DNA of 64,000 nucleotides. It comes from Rhodanobacter sp. Lineage in GTDB: Bacteria > Pseudomonadota > Gammaproteobacteria > Xanthomonadales > Rhodanobacteraceae. Position numbers and translations under genes: made by a program. This document shows positions 21,456 to 29,616 of this stretch, in pieces. The stretch covers positions 1,361,562 to 1,425,561 of the forward strand of contig AP031382.1 of the NCBI GenBank assembly GCA_040371205.1, given 5' to 3'. The notes beneath the pieces are model-generated. The model did not search any database. It saw only the letters and a list, made by a program, of their open reading frames with translations, and had not been told where the DNA came from. Each line of letters begins with the position of its first letter. The stretch's first letter is position 1.

Positions 21456-22199
21456 TCAGAGCGACCGTCGGTCGACCGTTCCGACACCAGCCAGTGAACA
21501 GATGTGCAGCTCGGCTGACCTGTGCCCATCCTCGTCCGTTTCAATGGAGGCAAGCCAGAACCAGGGAGGTCTGCAACTGCACTGATGACCGCAATCATCA
21601 TCATCGTCTTCGGGAGGAGCCAATATGTCGTTGCAGGCAAGACACCACACATGGAACCTTCCGCAACGATCGCACTTTCCGACATAGTGCACGGAACGGA
21701 CGTACGTGGGCTCCGAAGAGTGAAGCGGCTGAAGGGCCATCGTCAATTCCGGATAGCCGTTCCAAAAGACGCGGCCGCGCTCGCAACCCCTTCTCTGGCA
21801 GTGCGGCCAAGTCGATGGGTCGAAGTTCTCTAAACGATCCAACGGCACGATGCGAATGGAAACAGCGGCCTGAGCCCTATTTCCCGCAGCCTTGGTGTAA
21901 CCGGTCGGACTTACTAGGTAACCATGGGTCGCGCCGACATCCTCCATGAGCCCCCTGAAACTCTCCACATCCTTGACATCAATTTTCCGCGATCTCTTCT
22001 TTGCATCCACGATTATGCGTCGGCTGTTGTCCGTGTCATGCCTTGTCTCGATCAGCACGTCGATCTGTCTACGCACCCCCGTGATCCTGCCGACGATATG
22101 CGCGTTTGGTGTAACGCAGAGATCGGTCTCTAGCTGGTCAGCCATCATCCGCGCCACCAGCCGCTCGTACAGCTCCCACTCCGGCATCTCTTGATTCAT
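21456..22199 (-). CDS. Mrr-like restriction endonuclease with zinc ribbon
   Basis: The 247-residue protein has an N-terminal PD-(D/E)xK nuclease fold of the Mrr type. Visible features are ELYERLVARM at 9-18, the catalytic Asp47 in RQIDVLIE and the DAK motif at 65-67 in IIVDAKKR. A typical GYLVSPTGYTKAA strand follows at 93-105. The C-terminal half has a zinc-ribbon-like set, CDRC at 176-179 and CLAC at 186-189, with further cysteines near 203-209. Mrr-type enzymes cut modified or foreign DNA. The start at 22199 (MNQEMPEWEL) is preferred to 22259, which abuts the divergent vsr start. It is the outermost gene of a Dcm-Vsr cluster and may be its nuclease. Confidence 0.8.
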   Translation of the reverse strand: MNQEMPEWELYERLVARMMADQLETDLCVTPNAHIVGRITGVRRQIDVLIETRHDTDNSRRIIVDAKKRSRKIDVKDVESFRGLMEDVGATHGYLVSPTGYTKAAGNRAQAAVSIRIVPLDRLENFDPSTWPHCQRRGCERGRVFWNGYPELTMALQPLHSSEPTYVRSVHYVGKCDRCGRFHVWCLACNDILAPPEDDDDDCGHQCSCRPPWFWLASIETDEDGHRSAELHICSLAGVGTVDRRSL

Positions 22200-22259
22200 T
22201 GGCACGTTCCGACCCTGGCGATACAGAATTCGATACGAACTGGAGACAACCGATCCCAA

Positions 22260-22739
22260 ATGGACACAGTTTCACCAGCCGTCCGCAGCCGGATGATGAG
22301 CAGAATCCGAGGGAGCGACACCGCCCCCGAGCTGGCAGTACGCTCTTGTGCCCACAGGCTCGGATTACGCTTCAGGCTGCACGTACGGAACCTCCCCGGC
22401 CGCCCTGATCTCGTGTTTCCAAGGCATAGGAAGATAATCTTCGTTCATGGCTGCTTCTGGCATAGACACGACTGCAAATGGTCCACCATGCCGAAGACTC
22501 GCCAGGAATTCTGGCAGAAGAAGTTCGTGGCCAACCAGTCGAGGGACAGACGGAACATTGCTGCGCTTGAAGCCGATGGCTGGGCCGTGTATGTGGTCTG
22601 GGAATGCGAGACCCAGGACATGGCTGCATTGGAGATCAGGCTGGCAAAGCTATTCTGTCTCGACATTCCGCCTGCCTCTCCACTGGGTCGGGCTCGGCCA
22701 TTTCAACGGCCTTCAGGTGCTCCACGATCGTCTCGATGA
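22260..22739 (+). CDS. vsr: Very short patch repair endonuclease Vsr
   Basis: Vsr nicks 5' of the T in T:G mismatches made by deamination of 5-methylcytosine, and so guards a cytosine methyltransferase site. The 159-residue protein shows the family opening RSRMMSRIRGSDTAPELAVR, the catalytic GRPDLVF aspartate, and the zinc/catalytic block FVHGCFWHRHDC. The later VWECE segment is also present. The ATG at 22260 is preceded by GGAGA; the frame extends upstream without family sequence. Its 3' end overlaps the convergent methyltransferase gene by 104 bases, an unusually deep tail-to-tail overlap. Confidence 0.95.
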   Translation: MDTVSPAVRSRMMSRIRGSDTAPELAVRSCAHRLGLRFRLHVRNLPGRPDLVFPRHRKIIFVHGCFWHRHDCKWSTMPKTRQEFWQKKFVANQSRDRRNIAALEADGWAVYVVWECETQDMAALEIRLAKLFCLDIPPASPLGRARPFQRPSGAPRSSR

Positions 22740-23649
22740 CTGTCGCGCAGATTCCGTTGCCGCACAGTTTGACCTTCTCACGCCGCGTCCCTACCGGAAA
22801 GGCATGTGCATCGGGCAGCGACATGGCCCTTGCCAGCTCCGAAGGTTGCAGCATCCGGATCATGTACCGTCCGCGCCGTTTCCGCACAAGAGCGAACCGG
22901 TCGATCGTGGTAACCGTCCGCAAAGGCTGGTCCAGAGTCTGCCAGCTCCGCTCTCCACCGGATCCGTAATAGACGAGCAGGAATTCCGCATCACGGCCTA
23001 GTGTCCTGATCGCATTTCTTGCTCTTGCCACGGTGCTCGCCGCACGCCCCGCAACGAAAAGGGGTTGCTCGGACCACGTCCCGTCAGGATCCAAGATGTC
23101 CCTGACTGTTCTGACGGGCGTACAGGGCAGCGGCGTGATCGGTGGGGGCTGCATGTCCAATCCACCGATCAGGAACAATCTGACTCGCGCTTGCGGAGCA
23201 CCAAACTGGGCAGCATTGATCACTTCCTCGCGCACCTGATAGCCGAGCTCCGACAACGTGTTGTGAAGCTCCCGGTAGCGTGGCCAAGCCCTCATTTCCT
23301 TGACATTCTCCATCACGAACCAGCGCGGCCGAAGCGCTGCGATCCACTCGATCGTATGCAGTGCGGTCTCACGGCTGCCCTCATCACGCACAGCAGCCCC
23401 CTTCGCAACCGAGTGGTTAGTGCACTCGGGTGACGCAAGCAGAAGGTCCACACCTCCCGGCTTCGCGTACAGCAACGGGTCAATTTCCTCGATGCGGCGG
23501 TTCAGCACCGTCGCGGATGGGAAATTGCGGCTGTAGGTCTGACAGGCGATATCCCAGAGATCCACAGCGACCAGCGGCTGCAGTCCCGCATTGACTGCCC
23601 CACGGGCGCCTAGTCCGCCTCCACAGAACAGATCCACGAATGTTTTCAC
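22636..23649 (-). CDS. DNA cytosine-5 methyltransferase with variant motif IV
   Basis: The 337-residue enzyme methylates cytosine C5 in DNA. Motif I is DLFCGGGLGARG at 6-17. The catalytic cysteine is Cys76 in LASPECTNHS, so the usual PCQ is replaced by PEC. Motif VI is MENV (113-116), motif VIII QARVR (153-157), a motif IX-like block is QPLRTVTT (241-248), and motif X is GNGICATV (297-304). The target-recognition region between VIII and IX is short, about 80 residues. The adjacent Vsr suggests that methylated sites suffer deamination repair. Whether it pairs with the Mrr-like nuclease in restriction, or marks self for the neighbouring ATPase operon, is not known. Confidence 0.92.
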   Translation of the reverse strand: MKTFVDLFCGGGLGARGAVNAGLQPLVAVDLWDIACQTYSRNFPSATVLNRRIEEIDPLLYAKPGGVDLLLASPECTNHSVAKGAAVRDEGSRETALHTIEWIAALRPRWFVMENVKEMRAWPRYRELHNTLSELGYQVREEVINAAQFGAPQARVRLFLIGGLDMQPPPITPLPCTPVRTVRDILDPDGTWSEQPLFVAGRAASTVARARNAIRTLGRDAEFLLVYYGSGGERSWQTLDQPLRTVTTIDRFALVRKRRGRYMIRMLQPSELARAMSLPDAHAFPVGTRREKVKLCGNGICATVIETIVEHLKAVEMAEPDPVERQAECRDRIALPA

Positions 23650-23777
23650 GATGGATTCATCTTGTACATTATTGGGAAGCGAGCCTACCAGGCCCGTTTC
23701 GGCATGACCAGGTGGTTACAGGGGCATTGTGATCGGTTCCGCTCCCGGACCGCCAGAGACAGCCATCAGGAGAGGCA

Positions 23778-25976
23778 ATGCCCAGACTTCGGCCACGAGC
23801 CAGGATTGTCAGAACCATCGGTGACCAATTGATCAGTGGTCCCGAAGCGGCGTTGATCGAACTGGTCAAGAACGCCTTCGATGCCGATTCTCCGTCGGTC
23901 CACATCACGATCTCGCCTCCGGCTGACGGTATCTGGACAGGCGGCAACGGGACCATAACGGTCTCCGACGCGGGCCACGGCATGTCCGGCAATGACCTGC
24001 TGGAAAAGTGGTTCGAGCCTGCCACCAGCGACAAAGTCGAGCGACGGCTAAGCCCCAAAAACCGCACGATGCTCGGCGCCAAGGGGGTAGGGCGTTTTGC
24101 TACAGCGCGACTCGGCAAGCGATTGCACCTGCGAACTGCCAGGAAGATTCCTGGCCGCCGGCTGGAGATCAGCGAGATCGACGTGAACTGGGATCACTTC
24201 GAGCAAGCGACGTATCTCGATCAGGTCGACATCCCCATATCGACCAAGCCCGGTGGACGAGGGGAAGCCCAGGGTACGCGCCTGCAAATCTACGCCCTGC
24301 GCGACAAGTGGACGAAAAAACAGCTTGAGCAGCTGATACGCGAGCTGCGGAGGCTTGCCTCCCCGATCAGGACAAGGGAAGACGAATTCCGGATATACCT
24401 GGACCTGTCCGGTTTTAACGAGGATACCTACGGATTCGACGGCCAATCCCTCGTATCTGGGCCGCTGGCAGGCATCGAGGAGGAAAGCGGGCAACAGGAT
24501 CCCACAGAGATCCGACCATTTGGAATCGACCGCGTCTTCCACTACATGGTCAAAGGGACCTTCGATCCGAAGGGCCGCTTCAAGGGCACCTTCGTCAACC
24601 AGCGAGGAGATGGCAAGGCGCAGCCGATCGACATGCCGGCCTCCGAGCTCCAGCCGGAGGAGGCTTCCTGCGGCAAGGTAAATCTGCGCCTGAACATCTA
24701 TGACCGCGAAGGGGACGCCGTCGTTGAACTCTTCGAGAAACTCGGTCTGGGGAGCATCGGCAGACTCGATGCGAAGCGCGTGCTCGACGAGAACATTGGC
24801 ATCGGCATATACAAGAACGGCTTTCGCATCAGACCTTACGGCGATGCCGAAACCGACTGGCTCGAACTGGAGCGGATGAGGGTACAGAATCCTTCCCGCA
24901 AACTCGGTCTGAACCAAGTCTGGGGACTGGTGGAAATCCAGGGGGAGCAGGAATCCGGATTGGTCGAGCGCAGCAGCCGCGAAGGGCTCGAACACAATGG
25001 GGCCTTCGAGCGCCTGAAGCGTCTCGTAACCGAACTGCTGGCCCAAATCGAATCCATTCGCCAGGACTTTCGCCAGACGGCCGGCCTGAGTCGCAAGAGT
25101 ACCGTCGATACCGGCGAAATGCGGAACCGAGCGAACCTGAGGGCAACCACCCGCGCGGTCGCCGACCTTCCCCTTCGTTATCGCAATCGGCTCGAACGCG
25201 CCATCAAGCAGGACAGCGTTGCACTGAAGACGTCGATTGCGGAGCTCGAAACTTATCAGCAAGTGCTGGCTTCACGTTCCACCCTGGGCCTTGTCGTCTC
25301 TCAGGTCCTGCACGACGGACGGCGGTACCTCTCGGATATCTCGACTCGCTCCAAACGCCTGGCCGATGGTGCGCCACGGCTGGAGGAACAGTCCCCTTTC
25401 GGCTCGCATTTCAGAACCAGCTTCGGCAAGGAGGCGAAGTCAGTCCACAGCTCAGCGGGACAGCTCAGCAAGCTCTTCAAATCGCTCGATCCCATATCGG
25501 GGAAAAAGCGGGGGCGCCCCAAGACCTTCAGTGTGGAAGAGATCATCGATCGTTGCATTAACCTCTACGGCGACGCCCTCGGCCAGCTGTCGATCGAAAC
25601 TGACATCCAGAGCGCCGGCAATACCGCACTCGTCACCGGATACGAGTCCGACCTGATGGCAGCGGTGCTCAACATCATCGACAACGCCGTGCACTGGCTC
25701 GGGAGCAGTCCTGCGCGCCCGCGCAGAATCCGGTTCGCCATCAGCCAGTCCAGGCAGTACGTCCGCCTAGCCATATCCAACAACGGTCCGGTAGTCGCGG
25801 AAAGATTTCACGCAAACCTGTTCAATCCGGGATTTTCTCTGAAGACAGAAGGTTCCGGCATCGGCTTGGCCATAGCCCGGGAGGCCATGCGGGCAAGCAA
25901 GGGAGACGTCGCCTTCGACTCCGAAGCGGAGGAGACGACATTTGTGATCGAGATGCGGAGAGCCCCAGCCAAATGA
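23778..25976 (+). CDS. Dual-GHKL ATPase / histidine-kinase-like protein
   Basis: The 732-residue protein carries two GHKL-fold ATPase domains. The N-terminal one is Hsp90/MutL/MORC-like: ELVKNAFDAD at 28-37, SDAGHGM at 63-69 and GAKGVGRFA at 100-108. A long middle region ends in a coiled helical stretch (about 405-500). A possible H-box follows, with His512 in QVLHDGRRYL. The C-terminal domain is of the histidine-kinase type: NIIDNAVHWL at 632-641, SNNGP at 667-671, FNPGFSLK at 682-689 and GSGIGLAIA at 692-700. AGGAG precedes the ATG. It overlaps the response-regulator gene by ATGA. GHKL ATPases of this kind are known beside Dcm/Vsr restriction clusters. I infer a sensor that signals to the regulator. 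Confidence 0.85.
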   Translation: MPRLRPRARIVRTIGDQLISGPEAALIELVKNAFDADSPSVHITISPPADGIWTGGNGTITVSDAGHGMSGNDLLEKWFEPATSDKVERRLSPKNRTMLGAKGVGRFATARLGKRLHLRTARKIPGRRLEISEIDVNWDHFEQATYLDQVDIPISTKPGGRGEAQGTRLQIYALRDKWTKKQLEQLIRELRRLASPIRTREDEFRIYLDLSGFNEDTYGFDGQSLVSGPLAGIEEESGQQDPTEIRPFGIDRVFHYMVKGTFDPKGRFKGTFVNQRGDGKAQPIDMPASELQPEEASCGKVNLRLNIYDREGDAVVELFEKLGLGSIGRLDAKRVLDENIGIGIYKNGFRIRPYGDAETDWLELERMRVQNPSRKLGLNQVWGLVEIQGEQESGLVERSSREGLEHNGAFERLKRLVTELLAQIESIRQDFRQTAGLSRKSTVDTGEMRNRANLRATTRAVADLPLRYRNRLERAIKQDSVALKTSIAELETYQQVLASRSTLGLVVSQVLHDGRRYLSDISTRSKRLADGAPRLEEQSPFGSHFRTSFGKEAKSVHSSAGQLSKLFKSLDPISGKKRGRPKTFSVEEIIDRCINLYGDALGQLSIETDIQSAGNTALVTGYESDLMAAVLNIIDNAVHWLGSSPARPRRIRFAISQSRQYVRLAISNNGPVVAERFHANLFNPGFSLKTEGSGIGLAIAREAMRASKGDVAFDSEAEETTFVIEMRRAPAK

Positions 25977-27049
25977 CCGATGCCGCCCACATCCTGAAGG
26001 TACTCATCGTCGAAGACGACGATTCCAAGATCGACGAGTGGATCGACGCCATCGCCGCACACAACGCCGATGCCGGGAACAAGGGATTTCAGGTTGAACA
26101 CGTCGTATCCAAATCCGTGCCCGACGCAAAGCGGAAGCTCGATTTCCACCGGTTTGACGCTGCGGTGGTCGATCTCCGATTGCAGGTCGAAGAGGGTGTC
26201 ACGGAAAACAACAGCCACGGCAACGAACTGGTCCGCCATATCATCGCCACACAGCCTCTCGGTGTGGTTGTGCACACAGGACAGCAGTCCGAAGCCGATA
26301 GGGATGGCTATGGTGTTCCCCAAGTCCAGATCATGGACAAGGGAGATGGCCTCGACCAGGTCTTCGAATGGCTGGCCAAGCACATGGACATGTTCCTCCA
26401 GCTTCGCATGGCCAGGGCGGCATTTGACCGGGAAACGGCTAGGGTGTTCTTCCAGTCCATCTGGCCTCGCTGGAAGCACTGGACCAACGGTGGTGCGGAG
26501 AACGGGGTTGCATTGGCAGACGTTGTTGCCCGTCATGTCGTCGCCCATGTCCATGATGCCCTGTTGAGTGCGGGCGGTGATGCCACTCACCCCGAGGAGT
26601 CGTATTTCGTTCCACCCCTGAAGAGCCGTCTGGATACGGGCGATCTCCTTGATTTCGACGGAAGGACCTGGATCGTGGTCAGCCCTCGCTGTGATCTGGC
26701 CAATCAAGGAAAGGTCAGGACAGTGCTTCTCGCCGCGTGCGAGGACATTTCCGGAAAATGGGGGTTACTCAACGCCGCGGGTAAGGAAAGGGAGCGCAAC
26801 AGGGTGATCCAGCATGAACAGTCTCCGAAGCAACACTTCCTGTTTCCATTGCGTGACCTGAGCTCCAATCAGCGTGGCCCGTGGATGATCCAGTTCCACG
26901 ACATATTGGCCCTTCCCGCAGAACAGGCATTGAAGGAGTTACCTAGCCTCCGTTTCGCCTCGCTCTCTCCGCTCTTCGTTCCGTCCCTGGTCGAGAGGTT
27001 CGGCGGCTACTTCAGCCGCATTGGCACTCCAAGCTTCTCAAGCGATTGA
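25973..27049 (+). CDS. Response regulator with unknown C-terminal domain
   Basis: The 358-residue protein begins with a receiver domain (about 8-140) that has every phosphotransfer residue: the acidic pocket EDDD at 14-17, phospho-acceptor Asp67 in VVDLRL, Thr102 in VVHTGQ and Lys123 in MDKGD. There is no DNA-binding output domain that I recognise. The C-terminal part (about 200-358) contains LDFDGRTWIVVSPRCDLAN at 226-244 and later FLFPLRDL and FHDILALP. The start overlaps the ATPase stop by ATGA, so the two are almost certainly partners. The C-terminal domain may be an effector or an adaptor to the third protein. Its function is unknown. Confidence 0.85.
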   Translation: MTDAAHILKVLIVEDDDSKIDEWIDAIAAHNADAGNKGFQVEHVVSKSVPDAKRKLDFHRFDAAVVDLRLQVEEGVTENNSHGNELVRHIIATQPLGVVVHTGQQSEADRDGYGVPQVQIMDKGDGLDQVFEWLAKHMDMFLQLRMARAAFDRETARVFFQSIWPRWKHWTNGGAENGVALADVVARHVVAHVHDALLSAGGDATHPEESYFVPPLKSRLDTGDLLDFDGRTWIVVSPRCDLANQGKVRTVLLAACEDISGKWGLLNAAGKERERNRVIQHEQSPKQHFLFPLRDLSSNQRGPWMIQFHDILALPAEQALKELPSLRFASLSPLFVPSLVERFGGYFSRIGTPSFSSD

Positions 27050-27064
27050 TTGGGTCACAGAAGC

Positions 27065-27871
27065 ATGACCCAGTCCCGTCGTCCGCTCACAAGTCTTCTC
27101 CTGGTGGAGGAACGGCTTCTCGAAGCCGAATACTTCACAGGTCTGATGCGAAGACGTGGAGGCGCCGAGTTCGGATACTGCCTCAATGCCTTCGTGTCCG
27201 CCTCCCGGAGCGTCACCTTTCTGATCCAGAAAGAGATGGCGCGAGTCTCCGGTTTCGATGCATGGTGGAGCGGACAGCAGAAGGCAATGTCGCGTGATCC
27301 GGCGATGCGATTCTTCCTGGAGCTGCGCAACTATTCGCAGAAGGAGGGACGCATCTCGCTGGTTGGCGTCAGGCGTGGCCATGGCTCGTCCCGACGCTGG
27401 AGCCACTGCTTCGCTGGAACCGAGGATCAGGTTCCGGACTCGCTTCTGCACAGGGACGTCACAGATTGCTGCAGGGAACATCTCGCCAAACTGGCACAAG
27501 TGGTGATTGCCTGTACGGAGCGCTTTCCCTTCCATGCCTGTCCTCGGATGGCACTCACCCCGGAAGGAATGCAGGCATTGGGACTTTCCGTAGATGACCT
27601 GGGCATGCTGGTCGGGCTCGATCCTTCCTGGGTCAGGACTGCGGAATTGCCTTTGGAAGACCTGTTGCGGATCCTGAGAGCGCAAGTCGATGGCCTGGAC
27701 ACCCGCGAACTCGGACGGCTGGCCCGATGGACTCCCAGAAGAACAGGCTGCAATGGCGCAGCGGATCCTTTCGGCGAGGAACTGCAGAGGCGCTTGGTAG
27801 ATCAGCTGGAAGGCCCGGAGCGGCAAGCGGATACCTTTGCCCTGCTTGCTGAAATGCTGCTGCGGAACTGA
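27065..27871 (+). CDS. Unknown protein of the ATPase-regulator operon, HEPN-like features
   Basis: The 268-residue protein starts 15 bases after the regulator stop, so it is the third gene of the operon. I cannot name its family. The N-terminal half is helical: LEAEYFTGLM at 19-28, YCLNAFVSASRSVTF at 38-52 and FFLELRNYSQKEG at 83-95. The AFxSAxRSVTF pattern and the following RN segment recall HEPN-type RNase or toxin families. However, the RX4-6H catalytic histidine is not present where expected (Lys93 and Glu94 stand there). A second half near 165-215 looks like a helical, helix-turn-helix-like region. It could be the effector of the system. This is inference from order and partial resemblance. 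Confidence 0.7.
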   Translation: MTQSRRPLTSLLLVEERLLEAEYFTGLMRRRGGAEFGYCLNAFVSASRSVTFLIQKEMARVSGFDAWWSGQQKAMSRDPAMRFFLELRNYSQKEGRISLVGVRRGHGSSRRWSHCFAGTEDQVPDSLLHRDVTDCCREHLAKLAQVVIACTERFPFHACPRMALTPEGMQALGLSVDDLGMLVGLDPSWVRTAELPLEDLLRILRAQVDGLDTRELGRLARWTPRRTGCNGAADPFGEELQRRLVDQLEGPERQADTFALLAEMLLRN

Positions 27872-28017
27872 ACGGCCCGCTGGCGGGGACCATCCGTAAG
27901 AGGACCAGTCCTGGCATGCGCTCGACGTTGCCTTACCCGAGATGAACCAGGGCGATCCCGTGGCCCGCCCCGCATGGGGGCAGAGCTGTCTGACAGGGTC
28001 TCCATGTGCACGACAGG

Positions 28018-28048
28018 ATGACGCATCTGGCAACAGGCGTGATATAAA
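28018..28048 (+). promoter_or_regulatory. Possible promoter of the abiE operon
   Basis: ATGACG at 28018-28023 and TATAAA at 28043-28048 are separated by 19 bases, which is longer than ideal. They lie about 40 bases before the abiEi start in a 216-base gap that otherwise holds nothing I can assign. AbiEi proteins repress their own promoter in known cases, so an operator may lie here. Confidence 0.35.
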
Positions 28049-28087
28049 ACCTCGGCCAGTTCTGCATTCATCCCAGGATACATATCA

Positions 28088-28708
28088 ATGCCCTTCCCGG
28101 CATCGACCCAGCGCCAACAGGCGATTTCGCTGCTGAGCAGTCACGGAATGACGCGCCTGCGCGAATTCCTCGAAGCAGGAATCACGGCGGCGACCATCTC
28201 TCGACTCGAGCGGGAAGGCATCATCGTGCGACTGACTCGGGGGCTGTACCAGCTCGCCGACGCCTCGCTCAACGAGCACCAGTCGCTGGTGGAAGCATCC
28301 AAGCTGATCCCCCGGGGAGTGATCTGCCTCTCCTCGGCGCTGGCCTTCCATGGCCTGACCGACCAGATGCCTTCCCGCGTCTGGGTGGCACTGGCCAGAA
28401 AGGACTGGCGACCACGCATTGCCTATCCTCCCGTCCGCATCGTCCGCTTTCCGCCTGCGCTGCTTTCGACCGGTATCGAACTCCATTCCATCGAAGGCAT
28501 TTCCGTTCCGATCTTTGGTGTCGCCAAAACGGTGGTCGACGCTTTCAGATACCGCCGGACCATCGGCGAGGTCGTGGCTGTCGAAGCGGTACGGGAGGCT
28601 CTGCGACAACGCAAGACCACTCCTGCCGAAATCGCCCGTTTCGCTGAACAGGCACGCATCTGGAAAGTGGTGCAACCCTACCTGACCGCGCTGACCCACA
28701 ATGCCTAA
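28088..28708 (+). CDS. abiEi: AbiEi-family type IV antitoxin
   Basis: The 206-residue protein starts with a winged-helix segment (FLEAGITAATISRLEREGIIVRL at about 27-49, followed by RGLYQLA). It continues with the AbiEi domain marked by LSSALAFHGLTDQMP and VAKTVVDAFRYRR. AbiEi antitoxins repress the operon and counter the AbiEii nucleotidyltransferase without binding it stably, which is why the pair is called type IV. The gene overlaps the toxin gene by eight bases. An AGGA site lies nine bases before the ATG. AbiE systems give abortive phage resistance in some hosts. Confidence 0.9.
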   Translation: MPFPASTQRQQAISLLSSHGMTRLREFLEAGITAATISRLEREGIIVRLTRGLYQLADASLNEHQSLVEASKLIPRGVICLSSALAFHGLTDQMPSRVWVALARKDWRPRIAYPPVRIVRFPPALLSTGIELHSIEGISVPIFGVAKTVVDAFRYRRTIGEVVAVEAVREALRQRKTTPAEIARFAEQARIWKVVQPYLTALTHNA

Positions 28709-29576
28709 GCCGCTGACCAACATCGGAGCATCAGTGCGCGCCCGTCTGCTGAATCTCGCCCGCCAGACCCATCGCCCCCTTGATCCATTGCTCACCCGCT
28801 ATGCACTGGAACGCCTGCTATACCGGCTCAGTCGATCGGCATACCGGGACCGCTACGTTCTCAAGGGCGCCATGCTCGTCACCACGTGGTTCGACAGCCC
28901 ACACCGCGCCACCCGCGATATCGATTTTCTGGGCTTCGGTGATCCCGCGGTCGATGTCCTGGTGTCGCGATTCCGGGAGATCGCCGCTATCGCCATCGAT
29001 GACGGTGTCGAATACGGCATCGAGGCATTGAAGGCGGAGTTGATACGGGAGGATCAGGACTACGGCGGCGTGCGCCTGCGGACGACCGCCACGCTTGCCG
29101 GCGCGAGGATCCCCATTGTCATCGATATCGGCTTCGGCGATGCAACGGAGCCGGGTCTGCAGGAGATAGAGCTGCCCGTCCTGCTCGACATGCCCGCTCC
29201 AAGCCTGTTCGCCTACCCTCCCGAGACGGTCATAGCGGAGAAGTTCGAAGCGATGGTCAAGCTCGGACTCGCCAACTCCCGTCTGAAGGACTACTACGAC
29301 GTCTGGGCGCTGTTCGGGACGCGTGAATTCGATGACAAGCGGCTTTCCGATGCCATCGCCGCCACGTTCGAGCGCCGCGGAACGCCATTGCCGACCACAA
29401 CGCCCGATGCCCTTTCCTCCGATTTCGCTGCCAATGCGTCCAGAAAGAGCCAATGGGATGCGTTCAAGCAGAACGTCGAGCAAGAGGCACCAGCTCTCGA
29501 CACGGTGGTAGCCGAACTGGAAGGACGGCTGATGCCGCTCGTCCGATCCCTTCTGCCCCCCTTCCCGCATCAATGA
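28701..29576 (+). CDS. abiEii: AbiEii nucleotidyltransferase toxin
   Basis: The 291-residue protein has the AbiEii nucleotidyltransferase layout. The LKGAMLV segment at 54-60 leads to the catalytic pair Asp73 and Asp75 in TRDIDFLG. Further motifs are VIDIGFGD, the ETVIAEKFEAMV lysine helix and RLKDYYDVWAL. Related toxins (MenT and JHP933-like enzymes) add nucleotides to tRNA acceptor ends or otherwise stop growth. All motifs look intact, so the toxin should be active. It overlaps abiEi by eight bases, the usual antitoxin-first order. Confidence 0.92.
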   Translation: MPKPLTNIGASVRARLLNLARQTHRPLDPLLTRYALERLLYRLSRSAYRDRYVLKGAMLVTTWFDSPHRATRDIDFLGFGDPAVDVLVSRFREIAAIAIDDGVEYGIEALKAELIREDQDYGGVRLRTTATLAGARIPIVIDIGFGDATEPGLQEIELPVLLDMPAPSLFAYPPETVIAEKFEAMVKLGLANSRLKDYYDVWALFGTREFDDKRLSDAIAATFERRGTPLPTTTPDALSSDFAANASRKSQWDAFKQNVEQEAPALDTVVAELEGRLMPLVRSLLPPFPHQ

Positions 29577-29616
29577 GCTTCCGGTGCTGGTTTTCAAGCG
29601 ATGCGGACGTCACCGA

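Noticed and set aside
21407-21949. A 180-codon plus-strand frame opposite the Mrr-like gene
   Set aside because: Its translation shows no family features, whereas the minus strand has clear nuclease and zinc-ribbon motifs.
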